Source: Ptychodera flava (Eukaryota > Hemichordata > Enteropneusta > Ptychoderidae). From it: DNA of 64,000 bases. The translations under genes and the position numbers were made by a program. The stretch is from assembly GCF_041260155.1 (NCBI RefSeq), contig NC_091948.1, positions 5,407,501 through 5,471,500 on the forward strand, in the 5' to 3' direction. The notes below the pieces were generated by a model. That model did not search any database and was not told the DNA's origin. It was given only the letters and a program-made list of their open reading frames with translations. Shown here piece by piece: positions 23,439-33,214 of the stretch; the stretch's first letter is position 1; each line of letters begins with the position of its first letter.

Positions 23439-24278
23439 ATGGAGGAGAATTTTCCATACTTCGGAATCGTACTAACATTCCAGACTATGTTAATACTTTA
23501 TTTCGGATTCAGGTTTAAACGAATTTTTTATTTTTTACTAAGAATAGATAACATACTGCAAACAATGGAGAATTTAATAAAGACATCGGCAGCGGCAAAT
23601 ACGACAGCGCATTCCGAAGGGCCAACCGCAGCGTCGGACAATAATCGATCCATAATAGAGACGAAACGTGAAAAAATACTCTGTGTCATCGCAAGTGGTC
23701 AAAGTAAGTTATTTTTTGGTAAGGAGATTTCAGTTGCTGACGTAGAAAAATGGAAAGATGAAACGGTGGTTAAAGCCTTCAAAATGTACGAAGCGAAATA
23801 CAGTTCTCTTATAAGTGATACCATCACTCAAAGTTTCATAGATCTAGGAGCCCGCGCAATTAGTCAGGTAGTTCCAATCGATGATCGAGATAACTATGCC
23901 ACTGATCTTAAAAAGGATTTTATTCTAAACAGTGAAATAAAACGATTATCAGGACGGATAGGGTACACATTGGGGCCCCTGATTGCTCTAATTTCCACCG
24001 GTTTAATTACGGGTAAACATTTAAATTTTAAAAAAATCGGGTTTAATATAGTACCTGAAATAAATGGATTCAACTTCGCCGACTCAGCAAACGGAAACGA
24101 CTCCGTCAGGGACGATCCTAACACCAACACCGGCACCTCCGACACAACGCAACGTAGAGAAAATTTTGTTACCGCCGAAGCATCCAGGGAGAGTTGCTTC
24201 AGGGAAGCGACTAGCGGAATGGAACAGGAAAAACAAGGAGAAGAAACTAAAAGCAATGGAGAGGGAGGGAGGGGATAG
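23439..24278 (+). CDS. Polinton membrane-anchored protein, unknown
   Basis: About 279 residues as read. The N-terminus has a hydrophobic anchor (GIVLTFQTMLILYFGF, about 9-24) followed by arginines, then a serine/threonine-rich stretch, a helical middle with KREKILCVIASGQSKLFFG and a second weakly hydrophobic segment near 185-200 (LGPLIALISTGLITG). An internal ATG near residue 43 could be an alternative start. The last third overlaps the next gene in another frame and is probably of low coding value. A structural or membrane role is possible. Confidence 0.5.
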   Translation: MEENFPYFGIVLTFQTMLILYFGFRFKRIFYFLLRIDNILQTMENLIKTSAAANTTAHSEGPTAASDNNRSIIETKREKILCVIASGQSKLFFGKEISVADVEKWKDETVVKAFKMYEAKYSSLISDTITQSFIDLGARAISQVVPIDDRDNYATDLKKDFILNSEIKRLSGRIGYTLGPLIALISTGLITGKHLNFKKIGFNIVPEINGFNFADSANGNDSVRDDPNTNTGTSDTTQRRENFVTAEASRESCFREATSGMEQEKQGEETKSNGEGGRG

Positions 24279-24609
24279 CGATGCGGTAGCGACTGAAGCA
24301 GACCTACCACCTACAATGAAAGAACAGTGTGATAATAATTCACGCTGGTATAATAAATGTTATCTTGTTTTAGGAATTGTGGGAGTTTCATTGACTGCAT
24401 TAGGGCTATATTGGGGGCGTGCTCGACATACCCCCTGTTCCGTCCGGAAAGATCCTCCACAGAAAGCGAAAAAAACAGAGCCCGTAGCGGCTCCCTCCAG
24501 AACAGTTCCGACAGGGGAGGGGAGGGGGAGGGGGAGGGGGGACCCAGCTCCTCTACATTGTATGAGATGGATTAACTCCCCATATTTTTATTTTTATTTT
24601 TTTTTTTAA
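24064..24609 (+). CDS. Polinton PGR-motif membrane protein, unknown
   Basis: A proline/threonine-rich N-terminus leads to a conserved basic block (PKHPGRVASGKRLAEWNRK) that I recall from proteins encoded by other invertebrate Polinton-like loci. A single membrane segment (YLVLGIVGVSLTALGLYWG) follows near residue 100. The C-terminal tail is basic and encoded by a guanine-rich run. It overlaps the preceding gene in a different frame by about 215 bp, so either true overlap or damage is possible. Confidence 0.5.
   Translation: MDSTSPTQQTETTPSGTILTPTPAPPTQRNVEKILLPPKHPGRVASGKRLAEWNRKNKEKKLKAMEREGGDSDAVATEADLPPTMKEQCDNNSRWYNKCYLVLGIVGVSLTALGLYWGRARHTPCSVRKDPPQKAKKTEPVAAPSRTVPTGEGRGRGRGDPAPLHCMRWINSPYFYFYFFF
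24514..24541 (+). other. Guanine-rich run with G-quadruplex potential
   Basis: Five runs of four to six G, separated by single A residues, on the plus strand. It lies within the C-terminal coding part of the gene ending near 24609. Confidence 0.7.
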
Positions 24610-24624
24610 TACTAGTCAGCAATC

Positions 24625-24855
24625 ATGGATATTAAAACAGTTGTAAACACAATGTACGATGGTATTGTAATCGCTGGACTTGCGATGGGATATCTAATGA
24701 TCTCCAGCAAATTTCTGAAAATTGATATGGGCGATCCAAGTCGTCCAAATTTGACTCGATTGGCAAAATTAGGTGGTGCGACTGCTGCTGCGGTTGCGAC
24801 CAAAGATCTCCTTGAACAGAAAAATATTATTCCTGCTGAACCTTATACTTCGTAA
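24625..24855 (+). CDS. Polinton small two-segment membrane protein
   Basis: 76 residues. Two hydrophobic helices (IVIAGLAMGYLMI and GGATAAAVATKDLL) flank a conserved MGDPSRPNLTRLAKL block. The pattern KIxMGDPS followed by an alanine-rich helix and a short polar tail is one I recall from small proteins next to Polinton capsid genes. It may be a minor virion component. It is open and the length appears normal. Confidence 0.6.
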   Translation: MDIKTVVNTMYDGIVIAGLAMGYLMISSKFLKIDMGDPSRPNLTRLAKLGGATAAAVATKDLLEQKNIIPAEPYTS

Positions 24856-24906
24856 TAATAATATTCATCGAACATTTATACTTAGTAATATATACAGCGC
24901 ACAACA

Positions 24907-25604
24907 ATGATCATTTGGATTGAAAGCAAAACAGGTGAACCTGTTACTGTTAATTTTTACCCTTGTATTGACACGACACAGTTTACGAAGATAAGACTGC
25001 TAGAGTGCGGACTATATAATTCATGGCATAACATAACATCGACGAATAATGTAATAAAATATCAAGAAGGTGACCAACCGAAGAAGACTAAATCAATACG
25101 TCCAGGTAACTACAATATCGATACGTTAAACAAAGCAATCGGGTTGAAGCAAAAAATTAATTTTGAAAAACATCTGCCGACAAACCATGTTTATCTAACT
25201 TTGGCTAAAGATATTAAAGTCTATTTCAATGCCACAGGTAGCTTCGCCAACGTCGTCGGCTTTTCAGATAAACCTGAGAACAACCCAGTTATAAAAGTAC
25301 TATGAGTCCGAAGAAAGTGGATTTCTTAACAGTCACTAAATATATAGTTCATTCAGATGTCATTGATGTTACTGGAAATTATGTTTCATTTGGTTCGGGT
25401 GCCTCCGGAGGATACATACAGGGGAAAGTATCGAACTGTTTACAAATACTTCCCATCCGGGATACGAGAGAAATAAGTGAAAAGGTTACTTACGATTTTA
25501 AAAAACGGAGCAATTTCTATGCCATTGAGAAAAGGGGGAGATTACATGAATTCAATGCGTATCTGGATAACAGATCAGGATGGGAACATGATCGATTTCA
25601 ATAA
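24907..25604 (+). pseudogene. Penton-like minor capsid protein (single jelly-roll), broken
   Basis: The first half has the family block TKIRLLECGLYNSWHNI, then RPGNYNIDTLNKAI and SFANVVGFSD; the second half has TKYIVHSDVID and later a C-terminal EFNAYLDNRSGWEHDRF. This layout matches minor capsid (penton) proteins of Polinton-type elements that close the fivefold vertices. An AATATATACAGCG box lies about 15 bases before the ATG. It appears to be one gene with about one break. It sits within the cluster of small virion-like genes. Confidence 0.65.
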
Positions 25605-25656
25605 CTGGCCAATTAGCTTTTGTATTGAATTGCTGTAGTCGTTTCGAAGCGGGCCC

Positions 25657-26073
25657 CTACCGGTGTAACATAAACCATCCCACGACCAATCCTCCAGCAA
25701 TATAGATCATCTCATATTTCTTTTGCTCAGGACTGGGTTGATAATAATCTGAGAATTGAACTGGACTTGACGTAGAGTTGCTTTGCACCGCTTCTGCTTC
25801 TTCCAGGATTTCTGCATCTGTATCTCTTAATTCTGCCGCAGCATGCGCATCCTTTGCCTGATTTTCTCTTTCCCAATCAGCCTGTAGTAATCTTTTTTCT
25901 GACCAGACGTTGCGATCATGTTCAAATTTTTCTAATGCTTTATCATGTCGGACCTTTTCTTCAATAAGAGCGTCACCATTACCAGAAAGCTTTTGTCCGA
26001 TAATATTTCCTCCTGTGAATGCCGTTGCATTTAATACAGCACCGAGAACTGTCATTCCTATAGCTGAAGCCAT
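25657..26073 (-). CDS. Polinton coiled-coil protein with terminal membrane segments
   Basis: 138 residues. An N-terminal hydrophobic/glycine-rich segment (MTVLGAVLNATAFTGGNIIG) is followed by a highly charged helix containing RHDKALEKFEHDRNVWSEKR, an acidic stretch, FSDYYQPSPEQKKYE, and a C-terminal hydrophobic helix (IYIAGGLVVGWFML). I recall the same layout from unassigned proteins in other invertebrate Polinton loci. It is divergent from the fibre-like gene, with 53 bp between the start codons. Likely virion-associated; not proven. Confidence 0.6.
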   Translation of the reverse strand: MASAIGMTVLGAVLNATAFTGGNIIGQKLSGNGDALIEEKVRHDKALEKFEHDRNVWSEKRLLQADWERENQAKDAHAAAELRDTDAEILEEAEAVQSNSTSSPVQFSDYYQPSPEQKKYEMIYIAGGLVVGWFMLHR

Positions 26074-26126
26074 GGTTGTGTATATTACAAGGTATTATTT
26101 TAATTTTCACTGTATATAGCATAATT

Positions 26127-27184
26127 ATGTCTGATCCAAGTGGCTTCGGTCTAGGTACAATTCGTATGCAAAATCTTGAGCTTGAAGATCTGAGTGATGT
26201 TAAAGTTAACAATAATACTAAGATGGCTGCTAATCATAATAAGGATTACGTCCTTCGTTATAAAGACCGCGAAAAATATTTCGTTTTAGCCAATGCCGCG
26301 GCGCCACCCCACGAGCATGCTGTAGAATTTTCCGAACTTAAAGACATTGATGAAACTGTAATTGACGCCACAAAGGCTTCGAATGATTCTACTCCTTTTG
26401 CTCTGACATGGGATTCGGCTAGTCAGAAATTCATGCCTTATAATGTGCCGCGTAACATCTTAGATATATTGGATAGTGAAATTGCAGGAGGTGTTGCTGA
26501 ACCACAGGAACTCCGAATGTTATTTATTTGATAGCAATGTAAACAAATATAAATTGTTAGATTTTCGTAGTTGGCTTACTCCTACGAATCCATACATTGC
26601 ACTCTTGGTATACCGATTCACCTTAAAATTAGTCCTCTTAATACAATAATGAAGGCAGATAATACACTAAGAAGGTGGATAAACGAGGGGGAGAATTATT
26701 GCTCGTATACAGCTAGCGGAGTTCCAGTAGATTATTTTGGGACACAACTTTAAAGAAACTGGGTCTGAAAAGTGTCGGTGATGAGGCAGCTGAATTAACT
26801 TTACAGACAGTAAATCAACAGATGACTGATAATATGAAAATACTTCAACATGGTACAGTTCTCATTAGATGTGTAAAGTTAGCTACTGGAGATGAATTTG
26901 ACGATTTGGTTGGATATTATGCTATGAAAACAGATAACAGAACAACTTGTGATATTATCATAAGTATCGATAAAGATCGGGGAGGGGAAATGAGTATTGA
27001 ATGTTTTGTTGGTGGGAATAGAATAGAGAACGACTTAGGAACTACATTTGTACGTAGAGATAAAAGAGTGAACACTTTAGATATCAGTACCATTCATCTG
27101 AAACGTCTCATATTATTTGAAGTAATGGTCTTCCGTCACATTTTAAGTTCAGAGGAAATTACTAAAATTTTATCTATCAGGTGA
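26127..27184 (+). pseudogene. Fibre-like protein with LamG-like end, broken
   Basis: The N-terminus contains LELEDLSDVKV and, further on, PFALTWDSASQKFMP, the pattern of phage and virus tail or fibre shafts (LDDLSDV...LxWD...KF). The C-terminal part has a beta-rich stretch ending in FRHILSSEEITKIL, typical of the last strand and helix of LamG/concanavalin-like adhesion domains. Together these suggest a receptor-binding spike or fibre. A CTGTATATAG box stands about 16 bases before the ATG at 26127. The gene looks broken once or twice. It is the last gene before the right terminal repeat. Confidence 0.55.
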
Positions 27185-27346
27185 ACAAGTTCGCACCGAT
27201 AGGAACTTCGTGTTCAACATCAGCTAGACTCCGCGACCGGCCGGCCGGACTGACAACACAGGTAAAAAAAAAGCTCCTTTATATAGGCTAGTTTGATGGT
27301 GATGACTCACACGGAATTTCCCGTACATGTATAAACATGTTGTGTG

Positions 27347-27533
27347 TGACTCAGCAGGGAATTTCCCCGCTTAGTTCAGGACAATGCACTGCTGCGCGTG
27401 AGTTCATATATAGGTCAGGGTCATACTTTAGTTACATGGATGGTTAATTTTTCCTTCGCTCCATGTAGATAAATGAATAAAATGGGGTGTAAAATTCTTA
27501 TTAATCCCAGTTGCCCACCTTTTATTTACTACT
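27347..27533 (-). repeat. Polinton terminal inverted repeat, right
   Basis: 187 bp, the complement of 10543-10730 with one substitution and one single-base length difference. It ends ...TTATTTACTACT, directly followed by the GTTATA duplication. Confidence 0.95.
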
Positions 27534-27539
27534 GTTATA
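27534..27539 (+). repeat. Polinton target-site duplication, right (GTTATA)
   Basis: Exact copy of 10537-10542, next to the right terminal repeat. Confidence 0.9.
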
Positions 27540-28737
27540 GGTACACGACCTCGGACCCTGTAACCCAATTGGTTACAGGGACTTTCGCCGTGTATCCAAC
27601 CACAAGCGACTCTGTGCGTGCTATGGTGTCTTTTGAAGTAAAAATTTTAATTCAAGGCGCCTTCCGTGCAACAGGTACTGCTTTGAGGGCGATGTTGAGG
27701 GAGTTTGTGTACTTTTGGTGATGCGTATGGCGATACAGGCAAACAAGATCATGCCAGTGATTGCGCTTGTAGTAAAGATGATAGTGAGGGCAACTGTATA
27801 GATGCATTGCTGTTCGCATCTAAGAACAAAAAACACGTGTTGAATTTCTCGTACTCGAGCGCACAGACTTTTGTTACGCAGTCGATTTTGGAACTACATG
27901 TACAATCATGGATGTGGAACTGTTTCGAACATATAACACTATGATCCAAATTAACAGCTATACAAACTATTGATCATTTGAATGGAGATTTCGGATTGTA
28001 AGAAAGATGCGTCATTATGTTGAGTATAATCACTCCCTTTGTGTTGTTTCTATGTCACAAGTCGGTTCAAGTGAGCTTAAAAAGCAAAACAGAACAACAT
28101 AAAATTAAAAAAAAACACAAAAAAGACCTTTCATCATTTTATAATAAATTTAGTATGGGAAGGCGAAAATTATAGGTCTTACTGGCGTAGGAGAAATTTT
28201 GGGCGATGCTGCCTCGTCGCCAGTAGAACAAACTTGAAATGTTTTCAACAGGAACTATAAATAGAGCAAAGAAAGTCGTAAAATTGACTTTAATGTCCTA
28301 CTATGCTGACACAGGTATTTGGAACGGCACCGCCCCACCTCTGTTTCCACGCTTCAAAAATATTCTATTCTATTCAAAAACACTCACCTGAAACTACTTG
28401 ACGTTTGGAAAAATGTAAGTGGCGGCGAGAAGAGTTGACTTGGTATCTAGACCTTGAACATTCCTTAGAAGCTTCGCAGAGAACTTTCTGCTGCCCTCGA
28501 GATGGTCACACTAAAATTCTCTTGGTGTATCCACTAAAACACCGTCTTATTTAGAATGGGGGAAATACGACAACGGCAAACAGTACTGAAATAAAGTAGT
28601 TTCTGAATTTCGGTGGACAGCCAAAGCGAAGGGATGACTGCAGACCGCAACTTAGCTGACGGAAAACCCGATCTCCCCGGTATCTGTTCTGGATAAATAG
28701 ATGTAAAAAGGCTATTTGTATAGTCCTTGTTCGAAGT
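27540..28737. other. Intergenic DNA right of the Polinton
   Basis: No gene is recognised. A short perfect hairpin, CCCTGTAACC with its complement GGTTACAGGG, lies at 27557-27581. Confidence 0.5.
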
Positions 28738-28832
28738 ATAATCGGAATGGAGGAACAACAGAAATCTCTGAACTCTTACAAAACTCTGCGACGGCTATGG
28801 GCCATTCTGGTCTATGCGCTGGCTGTCCCGTG
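28738..28832 (+). pseudogene. Decayed fragment of SLC10 exon 1
   Basis: About 95 bp align with bases about 4968-5065 of SLC10 copy 1. Matching strings include ATCGGAATGG, ACAACAGAAAT, TGAACTC, and GGCCATTCTGGTCTATG, covering the GMGGATEI...RRPWGIL region. The frame is lost by small length changes and the match stops at a GT/GA microsatellite. No other exon of this copy was seen nearby. It lies between the two intact transporter genes and has the same orientation, as expected for a third tandem copy that has decayed. Confidence 0.65.
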
Positions 28833-28838
28833 TGTGTG

Positions 28839-28869
<31 letters not shown>
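28830..28869. repeat. (GT)n(GA)n microsatellite
   Basis: TGTGTGTGTG followed by about 15 GA units, directly abutting the SLC10 exon fragment. Confidence 0.9.
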
Positions 28870-28872
<3 letters not shown>

Positions 28873-30116
28873 TTAATTCTAATTAACTCTTTACTCGCAC
28901 GTTTTAAATTGTGTTGACGCTTATTTCCCGACTAGTATGAATTCTTCGCGACTTTTGGTTTAGGAAGTCTGCCTTTCATAAACGTATTCATAACTCTAAG
29001 CTCTAAAATATGTTTACATAATACTGAACCACGCAAAACAATTGTATTTGTGAGCTGTGTTGAGGATCATGTTTCTTCAGTTCTATTCAAAAGTAGAATT
29101 CTGATTAAGTATAATGATCGGATCTCACGGATTCGTTTTGTCACAAGCAGAACGAGAGTAAGTGCACTTGTAAAAAACTGAGCAAAATCAGAAAACTCAC
29201 TATAGCTGCCTTGTTATATATAATCCAAGTCAGGTGCCGCCAACTGCGAAATTCGGTCAATTTTACAAAATCATAACAAGTTTCGAAGGCTGACATACTG
29301 ATTTTACCTATTTTTGACCTTGAACTAAAAATTTTGAGAAAATATGCCCTCCTACTGAATCATGATGCCCACTGCCCTCCAGTATCTATGTTCTCCCTGC
29401 TCCCCACTCTCTACAAGTTCAAGCTCCCCACTGTCCCACCATTGAAATTTCGCATTGACCACTAGATGTACATATTCCCATATGTACATTTCATTTGTGC
29501 AGCTATCTATATATCATCCAGTGTCCGTTTCTTCAGTGCATGGAAGGAATATACATCCGTGTTCAGTGTAAAACTACTCCGTGTAAGACTGTCCCTAGTC
29601 CCTGATAAGTTTTGGGCATATGCAGCAGTTACTGGCTGGCCAAGTTACTATAGGCCTTCTAAGTTCAGCGCTTAATCTCCCCTGAAGTTCTATCAACTAT
29701 GGCATTCCCCTCCCTCTACTTATTTTCCGTTACCCACTGCCAGAATTGTTCTCCCTGCCATCCCCCTCCTAAAAATCTGAAATTTTATCCCCGCCCACAG
29801 TAAATATTGACTTTTGCTCTCCGACCACTGGATATTTTTTAAATTTACCCGCCCGCTGAAAAACTGGCAGTCAGTAATGTCGCGAAATTACCCAGGCATG
29901 TAACATGTGGCCGTTGATGGCGAGTTAGAGTTTCAAAGTCAAAAGAACCATTGGTTATAATCGGAAAGAATTACCATTCATTGCAAAGTTTTCGAGAATG
30001 CAGTTTACAAACTTTACTGTTAGTGGTGCGGCATAAACAAATTTTTCATAACAATTGTGCATTTTGTGATAAAAGCATGAAATTTGGTGGGAATGTAGAT
30101 TATCATAATATAACTC
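28870..30116. other. Intergenic DNA with C-rich motif
   Basis: No gene is seen. Between about 29345 and 29870 the motif CTCCCCACTG and close variants recur irregularly, suggesting a decayed low-complexity repeat. Confidence 0.45.
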
Positions 30117-30490
30117 AATTTGGATACCGAGCCACCACAGGTTGAGCCTCGTTCTGGTTTGGCGGCCATTTTTAAATATGGCGACCATCAGTCACTATAA
30201 AATCCCATAGTTGCTGCTCTACGGATGATTCTCTGGAGAATAATGGACGTATTTCCATCATAAATGCCCATTAAGATTACTATTTGCATATTTCATTGTT
30301 TTAAAATCAATTTGGATACCAAGCCCTCAAGCATAGAGCCTCGTTCTGGTGTGGCGGCCATCGAGCGATCATCAATTACTGTAAAATTCCATAGGTGTTT
30401 TTTACGAATGATTCTGTGGTGAATAGTGAATGTATTACCATCATAAATGCATATTACGATTTCTATTTGCATTTTTTATTGTTTCATTAT
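30117..30490 (+). repeat. Two tandem units of about 190 bp
   Basis: Both units start CAATTTGGATACC (30117 and 30308), then carry GAGCCTCGTTCTGG, a GGCGGCCAT string, AAAATCCCATAG-like sequence and ATTACCATCATAAATGC-like sequence. A related copy lies in reverse orientation near 35160-35340. Confidence 0.75.
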
Positions 30491-31839
30491 TTCAACTTCT
30501 CAGAAAAGCGGGTTTTCTCAATAAGATTGTTGACAATATGGCTGCCACAAGACCTATATGGAAGATTCAAAATTACAAAATTTAATGTTTTTTGACGATG
30601 AGCAGCTGTTAGCTGTTCTGTGTAAGTAGACTATCAGTAGGTACTGTTCAGAGTTTTTTTATTTCATTCTCATTTGTAATCGTGTTTGCACCGGTTTTAA
30701 CCATTTTTAGGGTTGTAGCTGGTACGTGTGCATCACACGTGCGACACTCATCAGGTTTTGCAAACTATTGGCCTAGATCGGCCCATGGCTGTGGTGGGGA
30801 GGGTATGAAGTGTCCAAGTGTAAGAACAGCCTGTCCCATGTTCTGCCAACGGCTTGGGTGTTCTTGAGTATAACGTTGAATATGTGAAACATTTTGACAC
30901 TCTAATTATCGTTTCTAAATTTTATAATTAGCCATTGACGAGTTTTGCAGAGCGTTCTCGATCATAATTCGTAACATGGAAAATTGTGCAGGGGATTTAA
31001 CCCAATCTCTAACTCTTGTTCATCTACATTCATACGTAGGCCTACATACCAAAAACAAGATAATATTTACTGTATAACAAATCTTAAAGTTTTAAAATTT
31101 TTGGGAAAATATCTTATATATCCCCATAATTGTCAATGTTAGAGATTTATCATGTAAACTACAATTAGTAAATTAGTGTCGCCATTCAAAATTGACCACG
31201 TGGAGAACACGAACATATTTTTATATTATTTTTTGGCTAAATATATAATGTTTTATACATTACTTTTCGTAATTAATTTAACATAAAACTGATCTTGTGT
31301 AATTTGATATAAATTTCATGATTTACAAATTAGTTTAAGAGTTATTTTAACGTCACGTCAATGGTCTATTGCATAAACATAGATTCATGGCCATCATATT
31401 TTGAACATCGTATATATTGGTACTAATTTATTGATAGTACATAATTTGTTATTCAAATGCAAAAGTGGGGTACCATAAGTCATTAAATTGTATTACTCAA
31501 CTTTCTTTCGTTTTAACAAACTTGAAAGGTAGGGAAAGCAAAGCTTAAACACAATCCTACACTTTTGCCAGTGATGTCCGTGCTTGGCACTTCCCGGACC
31601 TGTGCTTGCTTTTGCATGGCTTGTCAGCTGGCGAATATTTTATTCCTTTCCATGGTGTTTACATAGGCTAAGACAAATTTAAACGACAATTCTGAGATTG
31701 AACATAAACCTCAGAGAGTTTACGCAGTTAAGTAATCACAATAAACAAATTGCACATTCAGTGATATAAATTACAACAAAGTTATTCCCAAATTTTGAAC
31801 GCTTTGAACATGTCAGCGTAGCTAAATTTGAGCTGCTTT
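30491..31839. other. Intergenic AT-rich DNA
   Basis: I see no gene, RNA or defined repeat here. Confidence 0.5.
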
Positions 31840-32880
31840 ATAAAGTTTAGAGACAATAATTAGATCGACTGCGTATCGGATACATGCTTTTAAACTGTAG
31901 AAAATTCCTTTTAAACTTGAGTTAATTCTTAAAGATCATAAGCGATAATTAGATCTGCTCAACATCGTATATATCCTGGAAATATTTTACTGAAGAATGC
32001 CCAGCTAAACCTGAGATAATTTATCGAGTTTAGAAACGATAGTTAAATCGACTGAATATCCGACATATCTAGGAAAAAGTACTTAAGAAGGCTAACTAAA
32101 CTTCTTCTTGTTTATGAAGTTCAGAAACTCTCATTAGAGCAGTTAAGTATGTTTGTATATATACATGATAGATAGCTTGGCTTTCTTCATTAACAAAACT
32201 ATGGACATGCATAATACTTAACTGCTCTAATGAGAGTTTCTGAACTTCATAAATAAGAAGAAGTTTAGTTAGCCTTCTTAAGTATTTTTTCCTAGATATG
32301 TCCGATATTCAGTCGATTTATGCATGTCCATAGTTTTGTTGATGAAGAAAGCCAAGCTATCTATCATGTATATATACAAACATAAGCGATAATTAGATCT
32401 GCTCAACATCGTATATATCCTAGAAATATTTTACTGAAGAATGCCCAACTAAACCTGTTCTAATTTATAAAGTTTTAAAAGATAATTAAATCAACTAAAT
32501 ATCGGACATATCTAGGAAAAGGTAATTAAGAAGGCTAACTAACTTCTGCTTATGTAGAGATTTTAGAAACTATCATTAGAACAGTTAATTATTATGTATA
32601 TCCGTAGTTTTTTTAATGAAGAAAGCCAAGCTATCTGACACATATATATATATGGAAACTTTTGCAAATTTATGAAGTTTAGAAACGATAATTAGAGCAG
32701 CTAAATATCAGATATATCCATAATATTTTGTTAATGAAGAGATTGCAACTTTCTGACATATCTATAGAAGCTTTTCTTCAGGAACGCAAAGGTAAACTTG
32801 ATGTAATGTATAATTATTAGAAACGATTATTGGATCAGCTAAACTGTTCCTAATTAGCTGTGCTTATCGTGTAAAGCTAG
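31840..32880. repeat. Degenerate satellite-like repeats with rearranged inverted copies
   Basis: A loose unit of roughly 110-130 bp recurs: GATAATTAGATC, then ATCGKATATATCC-like, GAAATATTTT and AAGAATGCCCA or AAGAAGGCTAAC. Within it lies an A-B-A'-B' block: A 32046-32150, B 32151-32212, A' 32213-32319 (complement of A), B' 32320-32381 (complement of B). Confidence 0.7.
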
Positions 32881-33214
32881 TTTAGCCAAAGAGACTTTAC
32901 ATACAGTTTAGCAAACAAAACCTATGAAGGCACAATTCTGCACCTTGCTCCTCAATCAGTTGGTTGTATAATTCAGTAGAATGCCTTTGTTCTTTCATCT
33001 TCTTTACAGCGGGTACAACGGACACCATGATTTAGTTTTCAAAAAATTGCTCTACAAAAAAAAAACTAAATTAGATTGTCGGATAAGAACTGTTTAGGTC
33101 CAATCTTACAAAGCAAACTTGAAACTAATTACTTTAATATGCGATGTCGATAATATTTTGAGATCATCCGTGACTATGATTTTGGCTTACTACTTTCATA
33201 AAGGCGTGTTTGAT

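Larger units (their letters stand above)
10543..27533. mobile_element. Polinton/Maverick element, full length, partly broken
   Basis: The 16,991-bp element has 188/187-bp terminal inverted repeats, 5'-AG...CT-3' ends and a 6-bp target duplication, all hallmarks of Polintons. It carries the family core set: a chromodomain integrase, protein-primed DNA polymerase B, FtsK/A32-type packaging ATPase, a double-jelly-roll capsid candidate and a penton-like protein, with small conserved companions. I did not recognise an adenain-type protease. Genes lie on both strands. The element is a fossil: several genes, notably the polymerase and integrase, are broken, with something like ten breaks overall. 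The two ends differ at only two positions, so insertion is probably fairly recent unless gene conversion has kept them alike. Confidence 0.95.
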
